Shown here one piece after another: positions 1-9,139 of a DNA stretch of 64,000 nt. Every line of letters begins with the position of its first letter. Position 1 is the first letter of the stretch. Made by a program: the position numbers and the translations under genes. A model generated the notes under the pieces. That model saw nothing but the letters and a program-made list of their open reading frames with translations. It was not told the origin of the DNA and did not search any database. The DNA lies in NCBI RefSeq assembly GCF_900107845.1, contig NZ_FNRM01000002.1:204896-268895 (forward strand), read 5' to 3'. The stretch is from Alkalimonas amylolytica. GTDB lineage: Bacteria; Pseudomonadota; Gammaproteobacteria; Enterobacterales; Alteromonadaceae.

Positions 1-124
1 CACAAAAGCCATACAAAGGATATTTTCAGCAGCAATTATGAAACAAAACTAGCTGTATTAGGCTAAATTGAATTTATTGGAGGTGGGATTCAATAAGTAT
101 GGTTTTTGTTTACTAGTATAAACA

Positions 125-171
125 AAGTCAGGGCGCTGCCGTACACTACTGTACCAGGCAGCCCCTGACTT
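125..171 (-). terminator. Hairpin terminator after the TonB receptor gene
   Basis: Long inverted repeat just past the stop codon of the receptor gene. The outer arms AAGTCAGGG and CCCTGACTT pair, followed by GCTGCC with GGCAGC and an inner GTAC/GTAC, with only small bulges. Read on the minus strand the hairpin is followed by a T-rich run (TTTGTTTA), as expected for an intrinsic terminator. Positions 1-124 are AT-rich and hold no gene I can support. Confidence 0.7.
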
Positions 172-180
172 AATCATTAT

Positions 181-2592
181 TTAAAACTGATAGCGCAGCC
201 CCAAGGAGGCAGTACGGCCATTGATGGTACGGGCGGTGATGATGCCATTGGCTGGCACACTGCCCTGCTCGGCTTCGGTAATACCGATGGTATCGAACAG
301 GTTGTTGACGTTCAGCGACAGCGTCAGGTTGGTTGCCAGATCGTAACTGGCAAAGGCATTCACCTGGGTATAGCCACTGAATTTCAGGTCATTGTTGTCC
401 TGGGCATAGGAAGCGGTGGTACCAATGAGGCTAACGCCCAACTGCGCGTTATCAAAGGTGTACCGGCCGATCAGGCTGTAAATAAAATCCGCCTGGCGCC
501 GCGGTGTATTGCCCACCACATCCGGGTTCAGCGCGTCTTTGCTGATTTCGGCATCGGTCCAGGTCACGGAGCCGCGCAGATCGAAATCGCCGATGCGGTA
601 GCTGCTTTCCAGCTCAATACCCCTGGCTTTGTACACCCGATCAAAAAACAACTGGGTGGTGGCTTCAAAGTTCTGCTCTTCGGTTTCGGCAAAGAACACC
701 GTAGCAAACAGGTTCAGATTGCCGTGGCGGCTTTTGCTGCCCAATTCGTATTGTTTGACTTCATCAATGGCATCTTCTCTGGCCACGCTGCCATCGGCAT
801 TGACCTTGCCAAACAACAGGCGATCGGCATTGGCACGCCCGCCCTTGCTGATACGGCCAAACAAGGCCCAGTCGTTGTCCAGCTGGTAGTTGGCACCAAC
901 CGAGTAAGAATTGTAACCCCAGCTGTAATTAACCAGGCTTGGATTGGCCAGGTCAATGGCCGACACACTTTGCTCCACCTGGCTGATGATGCCATCGCCA
1001 TTCATATCGCGGCTGCTTTGTACCGCTCCGGCGTAAGTGCCCCGGGCTTTACCCAGATCACGCCGTACACTGGCATCCAGCGATAAGTCGCCCATGGCCC
1101 AGCTGGCCGTCAGGTAAGGCGCTTTGATGGTGTAGTCGGTATCGTAGTTGCGCTGACAACAATTGCCCCAGAACGGCACCCCATACGCCAGCAAGCCCTG
1201 CTCGGAAAAAGCAGTGCCATCGGCAGCAACCACATCCAGCAGCTCGGCATTGTCGCCTTTTAACGCCATCAGGTAGGAGTTCCACAGCCAGGACATCCGA
1301 ATGCTCTGATCGGCCAGGTAGTAGCCGAAGGTAACATCCACCTCACCAAAGCGCCGCGATAGCTTCAAATCGTTGATGATGGAACCAAAGTCATTCAACT
1401 CCACATCAAAGGTGTGAATGCGCATGGCATTCTCTGCGCTGTAGCGCTCCCCCGCCATCGGCCCTACCGCGTAACGCACCACGGCATCATCGCCGGCTAT
1501 GCTGTTGGCAATGCTTTGGGCGGCATCGACCTCGGCCGGAAACAAGGTAATAAAGTTACCGCTAACAGAATTAATGCGAAAACGATTTTCCAGCGTCCAG
1601 TTATCATCGAGATCAAAAATGGCTTCAACCCCAAAGCTGTTCACCTCCGGGTTCATGCCATTACGGACATCGCCACGCGAGATTTGGTTGTCGCCATTCA
1701 AGCGCACCGTTTGGGTCAGATAGACCGATTGCAGCGTGTCTTTACGCGCATCAAAACCGGGAACTGAGCTGCCATCGGCAAACATCGGCATCGGCATGTA
1801 GCTGGCAACCCGATCGTTTAAATGCTTGGCATACAAGCGGACATAGCCGGTATCGAACTCTTTGGTCAGATTGGCTTTCAATTGATAGCCTTTTTCACCC
1901 TGATAGCCCGGATCGCGTACCCCTTCGCCCTGGCGCACAAAGCCGCCCAGATGAAAGCGCATGTCGTTGTTGATGTCGCCACCGTACTCAAAATCAGTGC
2001 GGAAACTGTCGTAATTCAGACCCGTGCTAAAGGCAACACTGCCACCTGGTTCCAGCCCGGTTTTACTGACAAAGTTGATAATACCACCCGGTGAATTGCT
2101 GGCGGCGGTGCTGGCCGAGCCACCGCGAATAACATCCAGCCGCGAGATGGTGGAATCGGCCCGCAGGAAAATATCGGCATTACCAAAGGCAATATCGCCA
2201 AACTGCATCACCGGCAAGCCATCTTCCTGCAAGGTTAAGAACTTGGCACCACCGGCCGCTACCGGCAAACCCCGCACGGCAATATTGGCATTGCCATCCC
2301 CGCCGGTGGACTCGCTGCGCACACCCGGCAGCATGCGGAAAATTTCGGCGGTACTGCGCGGTGCTGATACCTCGATGTCATCGGTGGTTAAGGTACTGAC
2401 CGACACGCTGGATTGCATCACCGTTTGGTTACGCGCCACCGCACCGGTGACCACAATGCGCTCAAAGCCAAGGCCGGTTGTTTCACTTTGTTCGTTTTGT
2501 TCGCTCTCTTCCTGCGCCAGTACCGCCTGGCTGCTTAGCGCCAGACTGACAGCAAGTGCCAGATACGAAGGGGTTCGGTTGTATGATCTCAT
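181..2592 (-). CDS. TonB-dependent outer-membrane receptor, probably for sucrose
   Basis: A TonB-dependent receptor of about 803 residues that should carry its ligand across the outer membrane using TonB-ExbBD energy. Visible parts are a signal peptide ending near SSQAVLAQ, a plug domain with the motif RMLPGVRSE and the VRGLP segment, and a long beta-barrel ending in the aromatic YQF. A GTG start lies 27 bases upstream, but the ATG at 2592 has GGGAG seven bases ahead and is preferred. The gene sits alone behind its own LacI-type operator (2639-2654), next to a permease, sucrose phosphorylase, repressor and fructokinase. That context points to sucrose or a sucrose-containing oligosaccharide. 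Substrate is inference; family assignment is secure. Confidence 0.93.
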   Translation of the reverse strand: MRSYNRTPSYLALAVSLALSSQAVLAQEESEQNEQSETTGLGFERIVVTGAVARNQTVMQSSVSVSTLTTDDIEVSAPRSTAEIFRMLPGVRSESTGGDGNANIAVRGLPVAAGGAKFLTLQEDGLPVMQFGDIAFGNADIFLRADSTISRLDVIRGGSASTAASNSPGGIINFVSKTGLEPGGSVAFSTGLNYDSFRTDFEYGGDINNDMRFHLGGFVRQGEGVRDPGYQGEKGYQLKANLTKEFDTGYVRLYAKHLNDRVASYMPMPMFADGSSVPGFDARKDTLQSVYLTQTVRLNGDNQISRGDVRNGMNPEVNSFGVEAIFDLDDNWTLENRFRINSVSGNFITLFPAEVDAAQSIANSIAGDDAVVRYAVGPMAGERYSAENAMRIHTFDVELNDFGSIINDLKLSRRFGEVDVTFGYYLADQSIRMSWLWNSYLMALKGDNAELLDVVAADGTAFSEQGLLAYGVPFWGNCCQRNYDTDYTIKAPYLTASWAMGDLSLDASVRRDLGKARGTYAGAVQSSRDMNGDGIISQVEQSVSAIDLANPSLVNYSWGYNSYSVGANYQLDNDWALFGRISKGGRANADRLLFGKVNADGSVAREDAIDEVKQYELGSKSRHGNLNLFATVFFAETEEQNFEATTQLFFDRVYKARGIELESSYRIGDFDLRGSVTWTDAEISKDALNPDVVGNTPRRQADFIYSLIGRYTFDNAQLGVSLIGTTASYAQDNNDLKFSGYTQVNAFASYDLATNLTLSLNVNNLFDTIGITEAEQGSVPANGIITARTINGRTASLGLRYQF

Positions 2593-2638
2593 CGCTTGTC
2601 TCCCGTGGTGATTGTACACTTTTTTATTTTATGAAAAG

Positions 2639-2654
2639 ACTTAAACGTTTAAGT
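2639..2654. promoter_or_regulatory. LacI-family operator upstream of the TonB receptor gene
   Basis: Perfect 16-bp palindrome ACTTAAACGTTTAAGT with the central CG typical of LacI-family operators. It lies 47 bases upstream of the receptor ATG, in the short gap after the permease stop codon, so the receptor gene has its own controlled promoter. Near-identical palindromes occur at 4075-4092 and 6695-6708. Confidence 0.8.
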
Positions 2655-2673
2655 TTGTGCGGCTGAAAAAATG

Positions 2674-3945
2674 TCAGGACGACATTTTCTCCAGCTGCGC
2701 TTTGGCCGGTTGCGCCAGCCAGTTGTACAGCATCAGTGCCGCCAATAAGGCCGCGAACACAGTGGCGAGGTAAAAACCAGCCACCACATCACCAGCCAGA
2801 TCGCCCAGCAGCGCCATCAACGCCGGTGCCACCGCAGCCACCAGCGCGGTAAAGGCCAGGATCAAACCAGCGACAGCGCCATGCTGCTGCCGCGGAAAAC
2901 AGCTGATGCCTTTGGAATTCAGGGTTGGGTAGATCATCGACATAAAGAGCCCGGACAGCGGCATCAGCCACAGCGCCCAATCGCGGCCCAACAGCATGCT
3001 AAGCGCAAAGCACAAGAAAATCAGCGCCGTGAACACCGCCATCACACTGCTCCAGCAAAAGTGGCGCAAAATCAGGCTGGCCAAAAAACGGCCCAGCGCC
3101 CGCAAAATAAAGAAGATGGTGACCGCATGCAGCGCCAGCAATGCAAAGCGGCCACTGTAATCCGCCAGCAGGGTTGGCAACCAGACAAAGATAGCCACTT
3201 CGCAGCTGACATAAAGCGCTATCGCCAGTGAAAAGCCCATGGCGTAGCGATCTTTCAGCAGTCGCATCGATTGTCGCAACGACACCTGCTCGGCCGAGGC
3301 CTGATACGGCGGATACGGCATCCGGGCGGCAATAATCACCAACACCGTGCACAGCAAGCCAGCCAACAGGTACAACTGTTTCCAGTGAATGGAAGCGGCG
3401 ATCATCAGCGTCACCAGCGCCGGGCCGGCAATGGCTCCGAGGGCAAAGAAGCCTTCCACCGTATTCATGGTGCGGGTATGGCTGTGGCTGTCGCGGCTGA
3501 TATCACCGATCAGGGCCAGTGCCGCCGTTTTAAAGATACCAATCGCCAGGCCACAGAGCCCCATCAGCAGAATAAAAAATAGCGCACTGTCCCCGGCGAT
3601 AAAGGCGTAACAGGACAGCGAATACAGCAGCAAGCCGGCAATAATCAGTTTTTTCCGGCCCAGTTTATCGGCCAGGCGGCCCAGCAAGAGCCCGGCCAGA
3701 CCTATCGCCACCATGGGCACATAGTGAAAGGCGCTGGCCTGAAACATGGAGAGCTGATAATCGGCCATCACCTGGGGAATAATCACCCCCACTGCATCGG
3801 TGGTCATGGCAAAGACGAAAAACATCAGGTAGGTCATCCAGCGCACCTGGCGCTGAATGCTTTCAGTAGTGACGCCAGCAGCAAGCCCAGGGCTTAGTTG
3901 GGTCGAGCTTTTGGCCGTGCTGTTGGCATGGCTTTTTGTATTCAT
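2674..3945 (-). CDS. MFS sugar (sucrose) permease
   Basis: Major facilitator superfamily transporter, about 423 residues with twelve predicted membrane segments. The loop 2-3 signature is visible as GRLADKLGRKK. The likely job is bringing sucrose from periplasm to cytoplasm. The open frame extends 24 codons further up, but the ATG at 3945 has AGGGA eight bases ahead and begins MNTKSHANS, so it is preferred. The gene is divergent from sucrose phosphorylase and shares the operator at 4075-4092. Substrate is inferred from neighbours, because MFS sequence alone does not fix specificity. Confidence 0.88.
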   Translation of the reverse strand: MNTKSHANSTAKSSTQLSPGLAAGVTTESIQRQVRWMTYLMFFVFAMTTDAVGVIIPQVMADYQLSMFQASAFHYVPMVAIGLAGLLLGRLADKLGRKKLIIAGLLLYSLSCYAFIAGDSALFFILLMGLCGLAIGIFKTAALALIGDISRDSHSHTRTMNTVEGFFALGAIAGPALVTLMIAASIHWKQLYLLAGLLCTVLVIIAARMPYPPYQASAEQVSLRQSMRLLKDRYAMGFSLAIALYVSCEVAIFVWLPTLLADYSGRFALLALHAVTIFFILRALGRFLASLILRHFCWSSVMAVFTALIFLCFALSMLLGRDWALWLMPLSGLFMSMIYPTLNSKGISCFPRQQHGAVAGLILAFTALVAAVAPALMALLGDLAGDVVAGFYLATVFAALLAALMLYNWLAQPAKAQLEKMSS

Positions 3946-4043
3946 CAAATTGTTCCCTGTCTGTTCTGCTTGCAGCTGGCCGGATGGTAGTCGGTGTTTT
4001 GCCTGAAGCTCGATCACCGCTGCATTTTATTGTTGTCCGGCTA

Positions 4044-4092
4044 TTGACAAACTGAAGCATTCCAATAAAGCTATATCTTAATCGTTTAAGAT
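4044..4092 (+). promoter_or_regulatory. Sucrose phosphorylase promoter with overlapping LacI operator
   Basis: A consensus -35 TTGACA (4044-4049) is followed 16 bases later by TAAAGC (4066-4071), a possible -10. The operator ATCTTAATCGTTTAAGAT (4075-4092) would cover the transcription start, the classic repression position. It has one mismatched pair relative to the perfect palindrome at 2639-2654. It sits in the divergent gap between the permease and the phosphorylase, so it may control both. The operator is clear; the -10 is a guess. Confidence 0.72.
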
Positions 4093-4119
4093 GCAAATTA
4101 TTTTTTAGGATTTATTCGA

Positions 4120-5619
4120 ATGAGCAACGCAAATGGCAGTAACCAGATCCAACTTATTACCTATGTCGATCGCTTAAGTGGCGGTACTATCAAGGACTTA
4201 CAACAGCTGTTGCAGCATGAGCTGGCGGGGCTATTCGATGGTGTGCATCTTTTGCCCTTTTACCCACCAATTGATGGGGAAGATGCCGGCTTTGATCCAA
4301 CCGATCACACTGCCGTCGACAGCCGGTTGGGGAGCTGGCAGGACATCGGCGCCCTGGCACAGCATCACAGCATTATGGCCGATATGATTGTCAATCATAT
4401 GTCGGCACAATCGGCGCAGTTTCAGGATGTATTGGAAAAAGGCGAAGCCTCCCCTTTCTGGCCACTGTTTCTAACCCGCGATAAAGTCTTTGGTGCTGAG
4501 CCACACCCGGAGCAGTTGCAGGCCATTTACCGGCCAAGGCCGACCTCCTGCTTTACTGAGTTAAGCCTTAATGATGGCCGCAGCCTGCCATTTTGGACCA
4601 CCTTTACCGCCAATCAGATTGATATCGATGTGCACTCGGAGCCTGGCCAGGCTTATCTGGATGCCATTTTGCAGCGTTTTACCGAGCATGGCGTCAACTA
4701 CATTCGACTGGATGCGGCCGGCTACGCCATTAAAAAAGCCGGCACCAGCTGCTTTATGTTGCCGGAAACCTTTGAGTTTATCGCCGAACTAAGCGCTAAG
4801 GCCAAGGTCCTTGGCATGCAGTCGCTGGTGGAGATCCATGGTTATCATCAAACCCAAATCGATATCGCCAAACGCTGCGATCTGGTGTACGACTTTGCGC
4901 TGCCGCCGCTGGTATTGCATACCCTCTTTCGCCGAGATGCCAAAGCACTGAAACACTGGCTGGACATCGCGCCGCGCAACTGCATCACCGTACTCGATAC
5001 CCACGACGGCATTGGCATTGTCGATGCGGCCGATCATCAGGGCCAACCCGGCTTGTTGACCGATCCAGAGCTGGATGCGCTGGTTGAACAAATTCATCAT
5101 AACAGTGGCGGCAGCTCCAAACTTGCCACCGGCAGCGCCGCCAATAATGTCGATTTGTATCAGGTGAACTGCAGTTTCTACGATGCGCTGGCGCAGCACG
5201 ATGAGCATTACCTGCTGGCTCGGGCCATTCAGTTGTTTTGCCCTGGCATTTGCCAAATATATTATGGCGGTTTGCTGGCCGCTCAGAATGATGTTGATTT
5301 ACTTAAGCGCACCCAGGTAGGCCGCGATATCAACCGCCCCTATTACACTACGGAGAAAGTGCGCCAGGCGCTGCAAAAACCGGTGGTCAAAGCGCTGTGC
5401 GCATTAATCAAACTGCGCCGCAGTCTGCAAGCCTTTGACGGTGAGTTCAGCCAAAGCCTGACCGACAGCCAGTACCAACTGCACTGGCAGCACCAGGGCC
5501 ATAGCGCCAGTTTGCACATCCAACTGCAAAGTCTGGCTGCCGAGCTGGTCTGGCAGCACAGCGGGCAAGCGCAGCAACAACGGACGCTAAGCAGCCTGCT
5601 GGCTGATGAAGCCCCTTAG
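4120..5619 (+). CDS. Sucrose phosphorylase (GH13 subfamily 18)
   Basis: Cytoplasmic enzyme of 499 residues, the usual family length. It splits sucrose with phosphate to alpha-glucose-1-phosphate and fructose, saving one ATP compared with hydrolysis. GH13 motifs are visible in order: MIVNHMS, YIRLDAAGYA with the nucleophile Asp, VEIHGYH with the acid/base Glu, and VLDTHDGIGI with the third Asp. The stretches AGTSCFMLPETF and FYDALAQHDEHYLLARA are typical of sucrose phosphorylases. Related enzymes act on sucrose-6-phosphate or glucosylglycerate. The adjacent fructokinase and lack of a PTS favour free sucrose. Start: ATG preceded by TTAGGAT. A LacI operator covers its promoter. Confidence 0.92.
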   Translation: MSNANGSNQIQLITYVDRLSGGTIKDLQQLLQHELAGLFDGVHLLPFYPPIDGEDAGFDPTDHTAVDSRLGSWQDIGALAQHHSIMADMIVNHMSAQSAQFQDVLEKGEASPFWPLFLTRDKVFGAEPHPEQLQAIYRPRPTSCFTELSLNDGRSLPFWTTFTANQIDIDVHSEPGQAYLDAILQRFTEHGVNYIRLDAAGYAIKKAGTSCFMLPETFEFIAELSAKAKVLGMQSLVEIHGYHQTQIDIAKRCDLVYDFALPPLVLHTLFRRDAKALKHWLDIAPRNCITVLDTHDGIGIVDAADHQGQPGLLTDPELDALVEQIHHNSGGSSKLATGSAANNVDLYQVNCSFYDALAQHDEHYLLARAIQLFCPGICQIYYGGLLAAQNDVDLLKRTQVGRDINRPYYTTEKVRQALQKPVVKALCALIKLRRSLQAFDGEFSQSLTDSQYQLHWQHQGHSASLHIQLQSLAAELVWQHSGQAQQQRTLSSLLADEAP

Positions 5620-5670
5620 AGGCTAAGCGAAAGCAGCTGCATGAACCTGTTAGCTGCTTTCGCCCAGCCT
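5620..5670. terminator. Hairpin between convergent sucrose phosphorylase and lacI-type genes
   Basis: Arms GCGAAAGCAGCT (5627-5638) and AGCTGCTTTCGC (5652-5663) pair perfectly around a 13-base loop. They are extended by AGGCT/AGCCT after a 2-base internal loop. It starts right after the phosphorylase stop, and its right arm lies inside the end of the repressor gene. No strong T-run follows on either side, so termination efficiency is uncertain. Confidence 0.5.
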
Positions 5671-6672
5671 AAGCTCATAAGGCAGCAGTTGGTTATCATC
5701 CAGGCCGCTTTGAAAAGCACGGGCAGCGGCTTCACCTTTTTTATCGCTGAACTGCCAGACCGAGCTGAGCGTTGGGTGATAGCGCAACGTCTCTTCAATG
5801 CCATCAAAGCCCACCACCCGCAGTTGCTCTGGGATCTGCAGCCCAAGCTGCAGCGCCACCCGCATGGCACTCAGGGCAATCAGGTCGCTCATGCACAACA
5901 GCACTGTTGGTCGCGGCGACTGGCTTAATACCGCTTTGGCAGCCACTTCAGCAAAGTGTTGATTGCTTTCCGGGATATGCCAGAGTGCATCATCAGCCAG
6001 TGTTAAACCCAATTCCCCCATCGCCCGCTGATAACCGTCCAGTCGCCGGTGCGATACCGAGCTTAAGTTGTCCCACATAGGAGCATCGGCCACCGGCCGG
6101 CTATCCAGCGCGTCGATCAGGCGCAATCCCAATACCGCCACCACATCATCTGGCTTTAATACCGCCACGGCACTGTCGTAGGCGGCCTGCTCATTGTCGA
6201 TATTGACCGATGGCCGGCCGGGCAAATCAAAGTCGACCGTGAGTACCCGCTTTTTGCACTGCCGCAGTTGTCCAATTAAGCCCAGATTGCGCGGTGCGCC
6301 ATAGCAAATAAAGCCATCAACAAAATCGGTAATCGTATCCAGGTTGGTCGAGTTACCGGAAAACAGCAGCAGGTGCTTTTGCTGGCGCTCCAGCTCACGG
6401 GCTACGCCCTGCAAAAATTGGCTGGCCACAGGATCGCTGACCATGTATTCCAGTGAGTCCGACAGGATCACTGCCACAATGCCGGAGCTGCCTTTACGCA
6501 GCGATTGCGCCGCCTTGTTCGGGCCATCGTAGCCAAGCTCAGTACAGGCGCTCAGGATTTTCTCACGCAATGCCACCGATAACTGATCCGGCCGGTTAAA
6601 GGCATTGGAAATAGTAGCGGTGGACACGCCAAGTGCTTTGGCAACGCTTTTCAGGGTTGGTTTACTCATCAT
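5650..6672 (-). CDS. LacI/GalR-family transcriptional repressor of the sucrose regulon
   Basis: About 340 residues, standard LacI size. The N-terminal helix-turn-helix reads TLKSVAKALGVSTATISNAF, with the VSxATISxxxN pattern of the family. The rest is a periplasmic-binding-protein-like effector domain. It most likely represses the receptor, permease, phosphorylase and fructokinase genes through the three CTTAA..TTAAG palindromes. One of these lies in its own promoter, so autoregulation is expected. Start is ambiguous: a TTG at 6681 (GGTAG upstream) and two consecutive ATGs at 6672 and 6669 are possible. Inducer is unknown; sucrose, fructose or a phosphorylated derivative would fit. Confidence 0.9.
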   Translation of the reverse strand: MMSKPTLKSVAKALGVSTATISNAFNRPDQLSVALREKILSACTELGYDGPNKAAQSLRKGSSGIVAVILSDSLEYMVSDPVASQFLQGVARELERQQKHLLLFSGNSTNLDTITDFVDGFICYGAPRNLGLIGQLRQCKKRVLTVDFDLPGRPSVNIDNEQAAYDSAVAVLKPDDVVAVLGLRLIDALDSRPVADAPMWDNLSSVSHRRLDGYQRAMGELGLTLADDALWHIPESNQHFAEVAAKAVLSQSPRPTVLLCMSDLIALSAMRVALQLGLQIPEQLRVVGFDGIEETLRYHPTLSSVWQFSDKKGEAAARAFQSGLDDNQLLPYELRLGESS

Positions 6673-6694
6673 TCCAGTCAATTTTAACTACCAA

Positions 6695-6708
6695 CTTAAT
6701 GCATTAAG
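6695..6708. promoter_or_regulatory. LacI-family operator between the repressor and fructokinase genes
   Basis: Perfect 14-bp palindrome CTTAATGCATTAAG in the divergent promoter region, with GC rather than CG at the centre. It shares the CTTAA/TTAAG arms with the sites at 2639-2654 and 4075-4092. It would serve the repressor gene (minus) and fructokinase (plus). Confidence 0.7.
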
Positions 6709-6763
6709 ATATATGATTTCGGCGCAGTTTGCTTAATTTTTTTATCCTGAACCAGGAGCCGCT

Positions 6764-7696
6764 ATGCTTGCCGTAATTGGAGAACATGTTGTTGATTTGC
6801 TGCCTGACGACAGCGGCTTGTACCGCCCAGTCCTTGGCGGATCGCCCTTTAATGTCGCCATAGCCGCAGCCCGGCAAGGCATCGCGGTGTGTTATTTAAG
6901 CCCCTTGTCGCACGATGGCTTTGGCCAACAGTTCGCGGCTTGTCTGCAAAGCAATGGTGCTCAGTATGGCCTGTCTTTTTTCAGTCAGCAACCCAGCTCG
7001 CTGGCATTGGTTCGGTTTGATCAGCAGCAGCAACCGCACTACAGCCTGTATCGTCAGGGCGTGGCCGATCGCGATATCGATGCAACAACGCAAGTATCCG
7101 CCCTGCCCGACCAATGCCGCCTGCTGCATCTGGGCTCGCTGGCGTTTGAACCCGACGATGGCCCACGCATTTTGGCGGTGATCGCTCAGGCGAAAAGACG
7201 CGGCGTGCAACTGGCCATCGATATCAATGTTCGCATCCATGCCGTATCCAATGTGCAGCAATACCGTGCGTTGTTGCAGCAGATCATTCGCCAAAGCCAG
7301 TTTATCAAAGCCAGCGATGAAGACTTAGCGCTGCTCTGGCCCGAGCTGGCCACCGATCAGGCCGTAGCCAGGTTGCAACAACTGGCGCCGGAAGCGCTGA
7401 TTGCGCTGACCGAAGGTGAACATGGTGCCAGCCTCTTCTGGCAGCAGCACCAATTGCAGCAAGCCGTAATCAAAGCCGATCCCTTTGTCGATACCGTTGG
7501 CGCAGGCGATACCTTTTGGGCCAATTTGCTGGCCGCCCTGCTGCGCTTGAACTTACCAGCCCCAACCGAGCTAAGCTTAGAAACGCTGGGTCACTGTCTG
7601 CAGCGTGCCATGCTGGCAGCCAGCCTGAATATCAGCCAGCCCGGCTGCCAACCGCCGGATAAAGAGACGCTGGAGCTGGCACTGCAACGCACTTGA
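6764..7696 (+). CDS. PfkB-family fructokinase
   Basis: Carbohydrate kinase of 310 residues that phosphorylates fructose with ATP. It handles the fructose released by the neighbouring sucrose phosphorylase. The N-terminal GGSPFNVAIAAARQG is the PfkB sugar-binding signature. Near the C-terminus DTVGAGDTFWANLL is the second signature with the catalytic Asp in GAGD. Start ATG has AGGAG seven bases ahead. It is divergent from the repressor gene and behind its operator. Other PfkB sugar kinases are possible from sequence alone, but the context is strong. Confidence 0.9.
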   Translation: MLAVIGEHVVDLLPDDSGLYRPVLGGSPFNVAIAAARQGIAVCYLSPLSHDGFGQQFAACLQSNGAQYGLSFFSQQPSSLALVRFDQQQQPHYSLYRQGVADRDIDATTQVSALPDQCRLLHLGSLAFEPDDGPRILAVIAQAKRRGVQLAIDINVRIHAVSNVQQYRALLQQIIRQSQFIKASDEDLALLWPELATDQAVARLQQLAPEALIALTEGEHGASLFWQQHQLQQAVIKADPFVDTVGAGDTFWANLLAALLRLNLPAPTELSLETLGHCLQRAMLAASLNISQPGCQPPDKETLELALQRT

Positions 7697-7724
7697 CGCG
7701 GCTGCCTGGTTAAAACCCATACAG

Positions 7725-8984
7725 CTAACATTTTTCAGTGTGCTGTTGCAGCCGTGTTTTGGCTTCAATCCACTGCCCCATAAATTTGGTGCTGCGATAA
7801 GCATGATGGCGCAGCATCTGGCCGGTAAAATTGCGCTGCCTCAAATCCGCCAGTTGCAGCCGGACCTGCTCCAATTGCGACCAGAGCCTGGGCAACCATT
7901 GGCTGGCTAAAAAGCGCTGCTGCACGCAACGATAGCCATTGGCCTGCGCCTCTGACCAGAGCACCTCGTTTTGATACAGCTCAATGGCTGCGGCAATCAG
8001 GTGGTCTGCCTCACTGGCAATCTTACCGGGCCAGGGCAAATCGCCATGCATGCCTTCCGCGCCAATTGGCGTGGTCACACTGGGGGTCCCCTGCACCATG
8101 GCATCAAACAGCTTGCCTTTTAAACCTGCACCAAACGCCAATGGCGCCAGACACACTCTGGCCTGCTGCATCACCTGGGCCGCATCGTCGGCCCAACCTT
8201 TGATGTAAAAACCAGCTTTTGGCTGATGCAATGCCGTGGCTTTAGGCGGTGGATAAGCGCCGTAGATATGCAGTTCAGCTGCCGGCAGCTGCGCCCGGAT
8301 GGCTGGCCAGAGCTCGCGCAACCAGAGCACCGACTGCCAGTTGGGCGCATGGCGAAAATTGCCGATGGTCATGAAGTGCTGCCGCCCGTCAAAGCCTGGT
8401 TTGCCAGGCTCCACATCTTGCCACTGCAGCAAAGGACAATAGCACAGCAACTCCAGAGGCACCTGATAGTGCTGTTGCAGCAATTGCATTTCAAATTCGG
8501 AAATGACCAGCGTGAGATCACAGCGGTAAATGGCGGCAACTTCACGCAGCGCCAGCTCCGAATTTAAATACGTCGCCGCGGGGTAACGGGCATCGCTATC
8601 ACCGTCTTTAAAAGCACGTTGACGGGCATCGCGAAGCGCATGCACATCTTCCATATCCAGCATACGCATCGCATCCGGGCACGCTTGCTCTACCCGCCAG
8701 CCGAATTGCTCTTCCAGCATAAAACGGTCAAACAACACAGCGCTCGGCTGCAACTGCGCTATCCAGGCATCAAAGCTACTGTCGTTGAGCGTAATCAGCT
8801 GCTCAGCTACACCAAGTTCACTGAGATCAAAGCGATGCAGGCTTTTCTCTGCCGCACTGGCAAAGATCACCTGCCAGCCGTGCTGACGATAGAGACGGAT
8901 CAGGCTAAGCATCCGGCTGCCTGCCGCCGAGGAGTTGGGCTCTGGCCAGACATAACCAATCACAATCAGTAAGGGTTCGTTCAT
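7725..8984 (-). CDS. Glycosyltransferase, GT4-like
   Basis: About 419 residues with two Rossmann-like halves of a GT-B glycosyltransferase. The C-terminal half contains FGAGLKGKLFDAMVQGTPSV followed by TPIGAEG, typical of the nucleotide-sugar-binding part of GT4/GT1 enzymes. The N-terminus YVWPEPNSSAAGSRM resembles acceptor-side loops of this group. Acceptor and sugar donor cannot be told. It is convergent with fructokinase and has no LacI palindrome, so it is probably not part of the sucrose regulon. There is no clear ribosome site; the start ATG at 8984 follows an A-rich leader. Confidence 0.8.
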   Translation of the reverse strand: MNEPLLIVIGYVWPEPNSSAAGSRMLSLIRLYRQHGWQVIFASAAEKSLHRFDLSELGVAEQLITLNDSSFDAWIAQLQPSAVLFDRFMLEEQFGWRVEQACPDAMRMLDMEDVHALRDARQRAFKDGDSDARYPAATYLNSELALREVAAIYRCDLTLVISEFEMQLLQQHYQVPLELLCYCPLLQWQDVEPGKPGFDGRQHFMTIGNFRHAPNWQSVLWLRELWPAIRAQLPAAELHIYGAYPPPKATALHQPKAGFYIKGWADDAAQVMQQARVCLAPLAFGAGLKGKLFDAMVQGTPSVTTPIGAEGMHGDLPWPGKIASEADHLIAAAIELYQNEVLWSEAQANGYRCVQQRFLASQWLPRLWSQLEQVRLQLADLRQRNFTGQMLRHHAYRSTKFMGQWIEAKTRLQQHTEKC

Positions 8985-9078
8985 TTCATTGGCTTTTTTT
9001 TGCTAACACCTTGGACTGAATTGCAAAGCTTGATGCGCTTTAGCCAAAGTTGCAAGGCGTTCAATCACTTATTGCTTT

Positions 9079-9117
9079 AGATCATTTGATCTTATTGCAT
9101 CCAGCCTGCAGTATAAC
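9079..9117 (+). promoter_or_regulatory. Possible gdhA promoter with palindrome
   Basis: An interrupted palindrome AGATCA-TT-TGATCT (9079-9092) is followed by a possible -10 TATAAC (9112-9117), 23 bases before the gdhA ATG. No well-spaced -35 is evident, so activation by a bound factor is conceivable. The protein that would bind is unknown. Confidence 0.35.
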
Positions 9118-9139
9118 TGAATACGAACGGGAGTTAGCT

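Noticed and set aside
629-2611. Several open frames opposite the TonB receptor gene
   Set aside because: They lie wholly inside a clear receptor gene, have no ribosome sites or recognisable domains, and follow its codon pattern in reverse.
7725-8984. Glycosyltransferase as part of the sucrose regulon
   Set aside because: Opposite orientation to fructokinase, no operator palindrome nearby, and GT4 enzymes are not needed for sucrose use.
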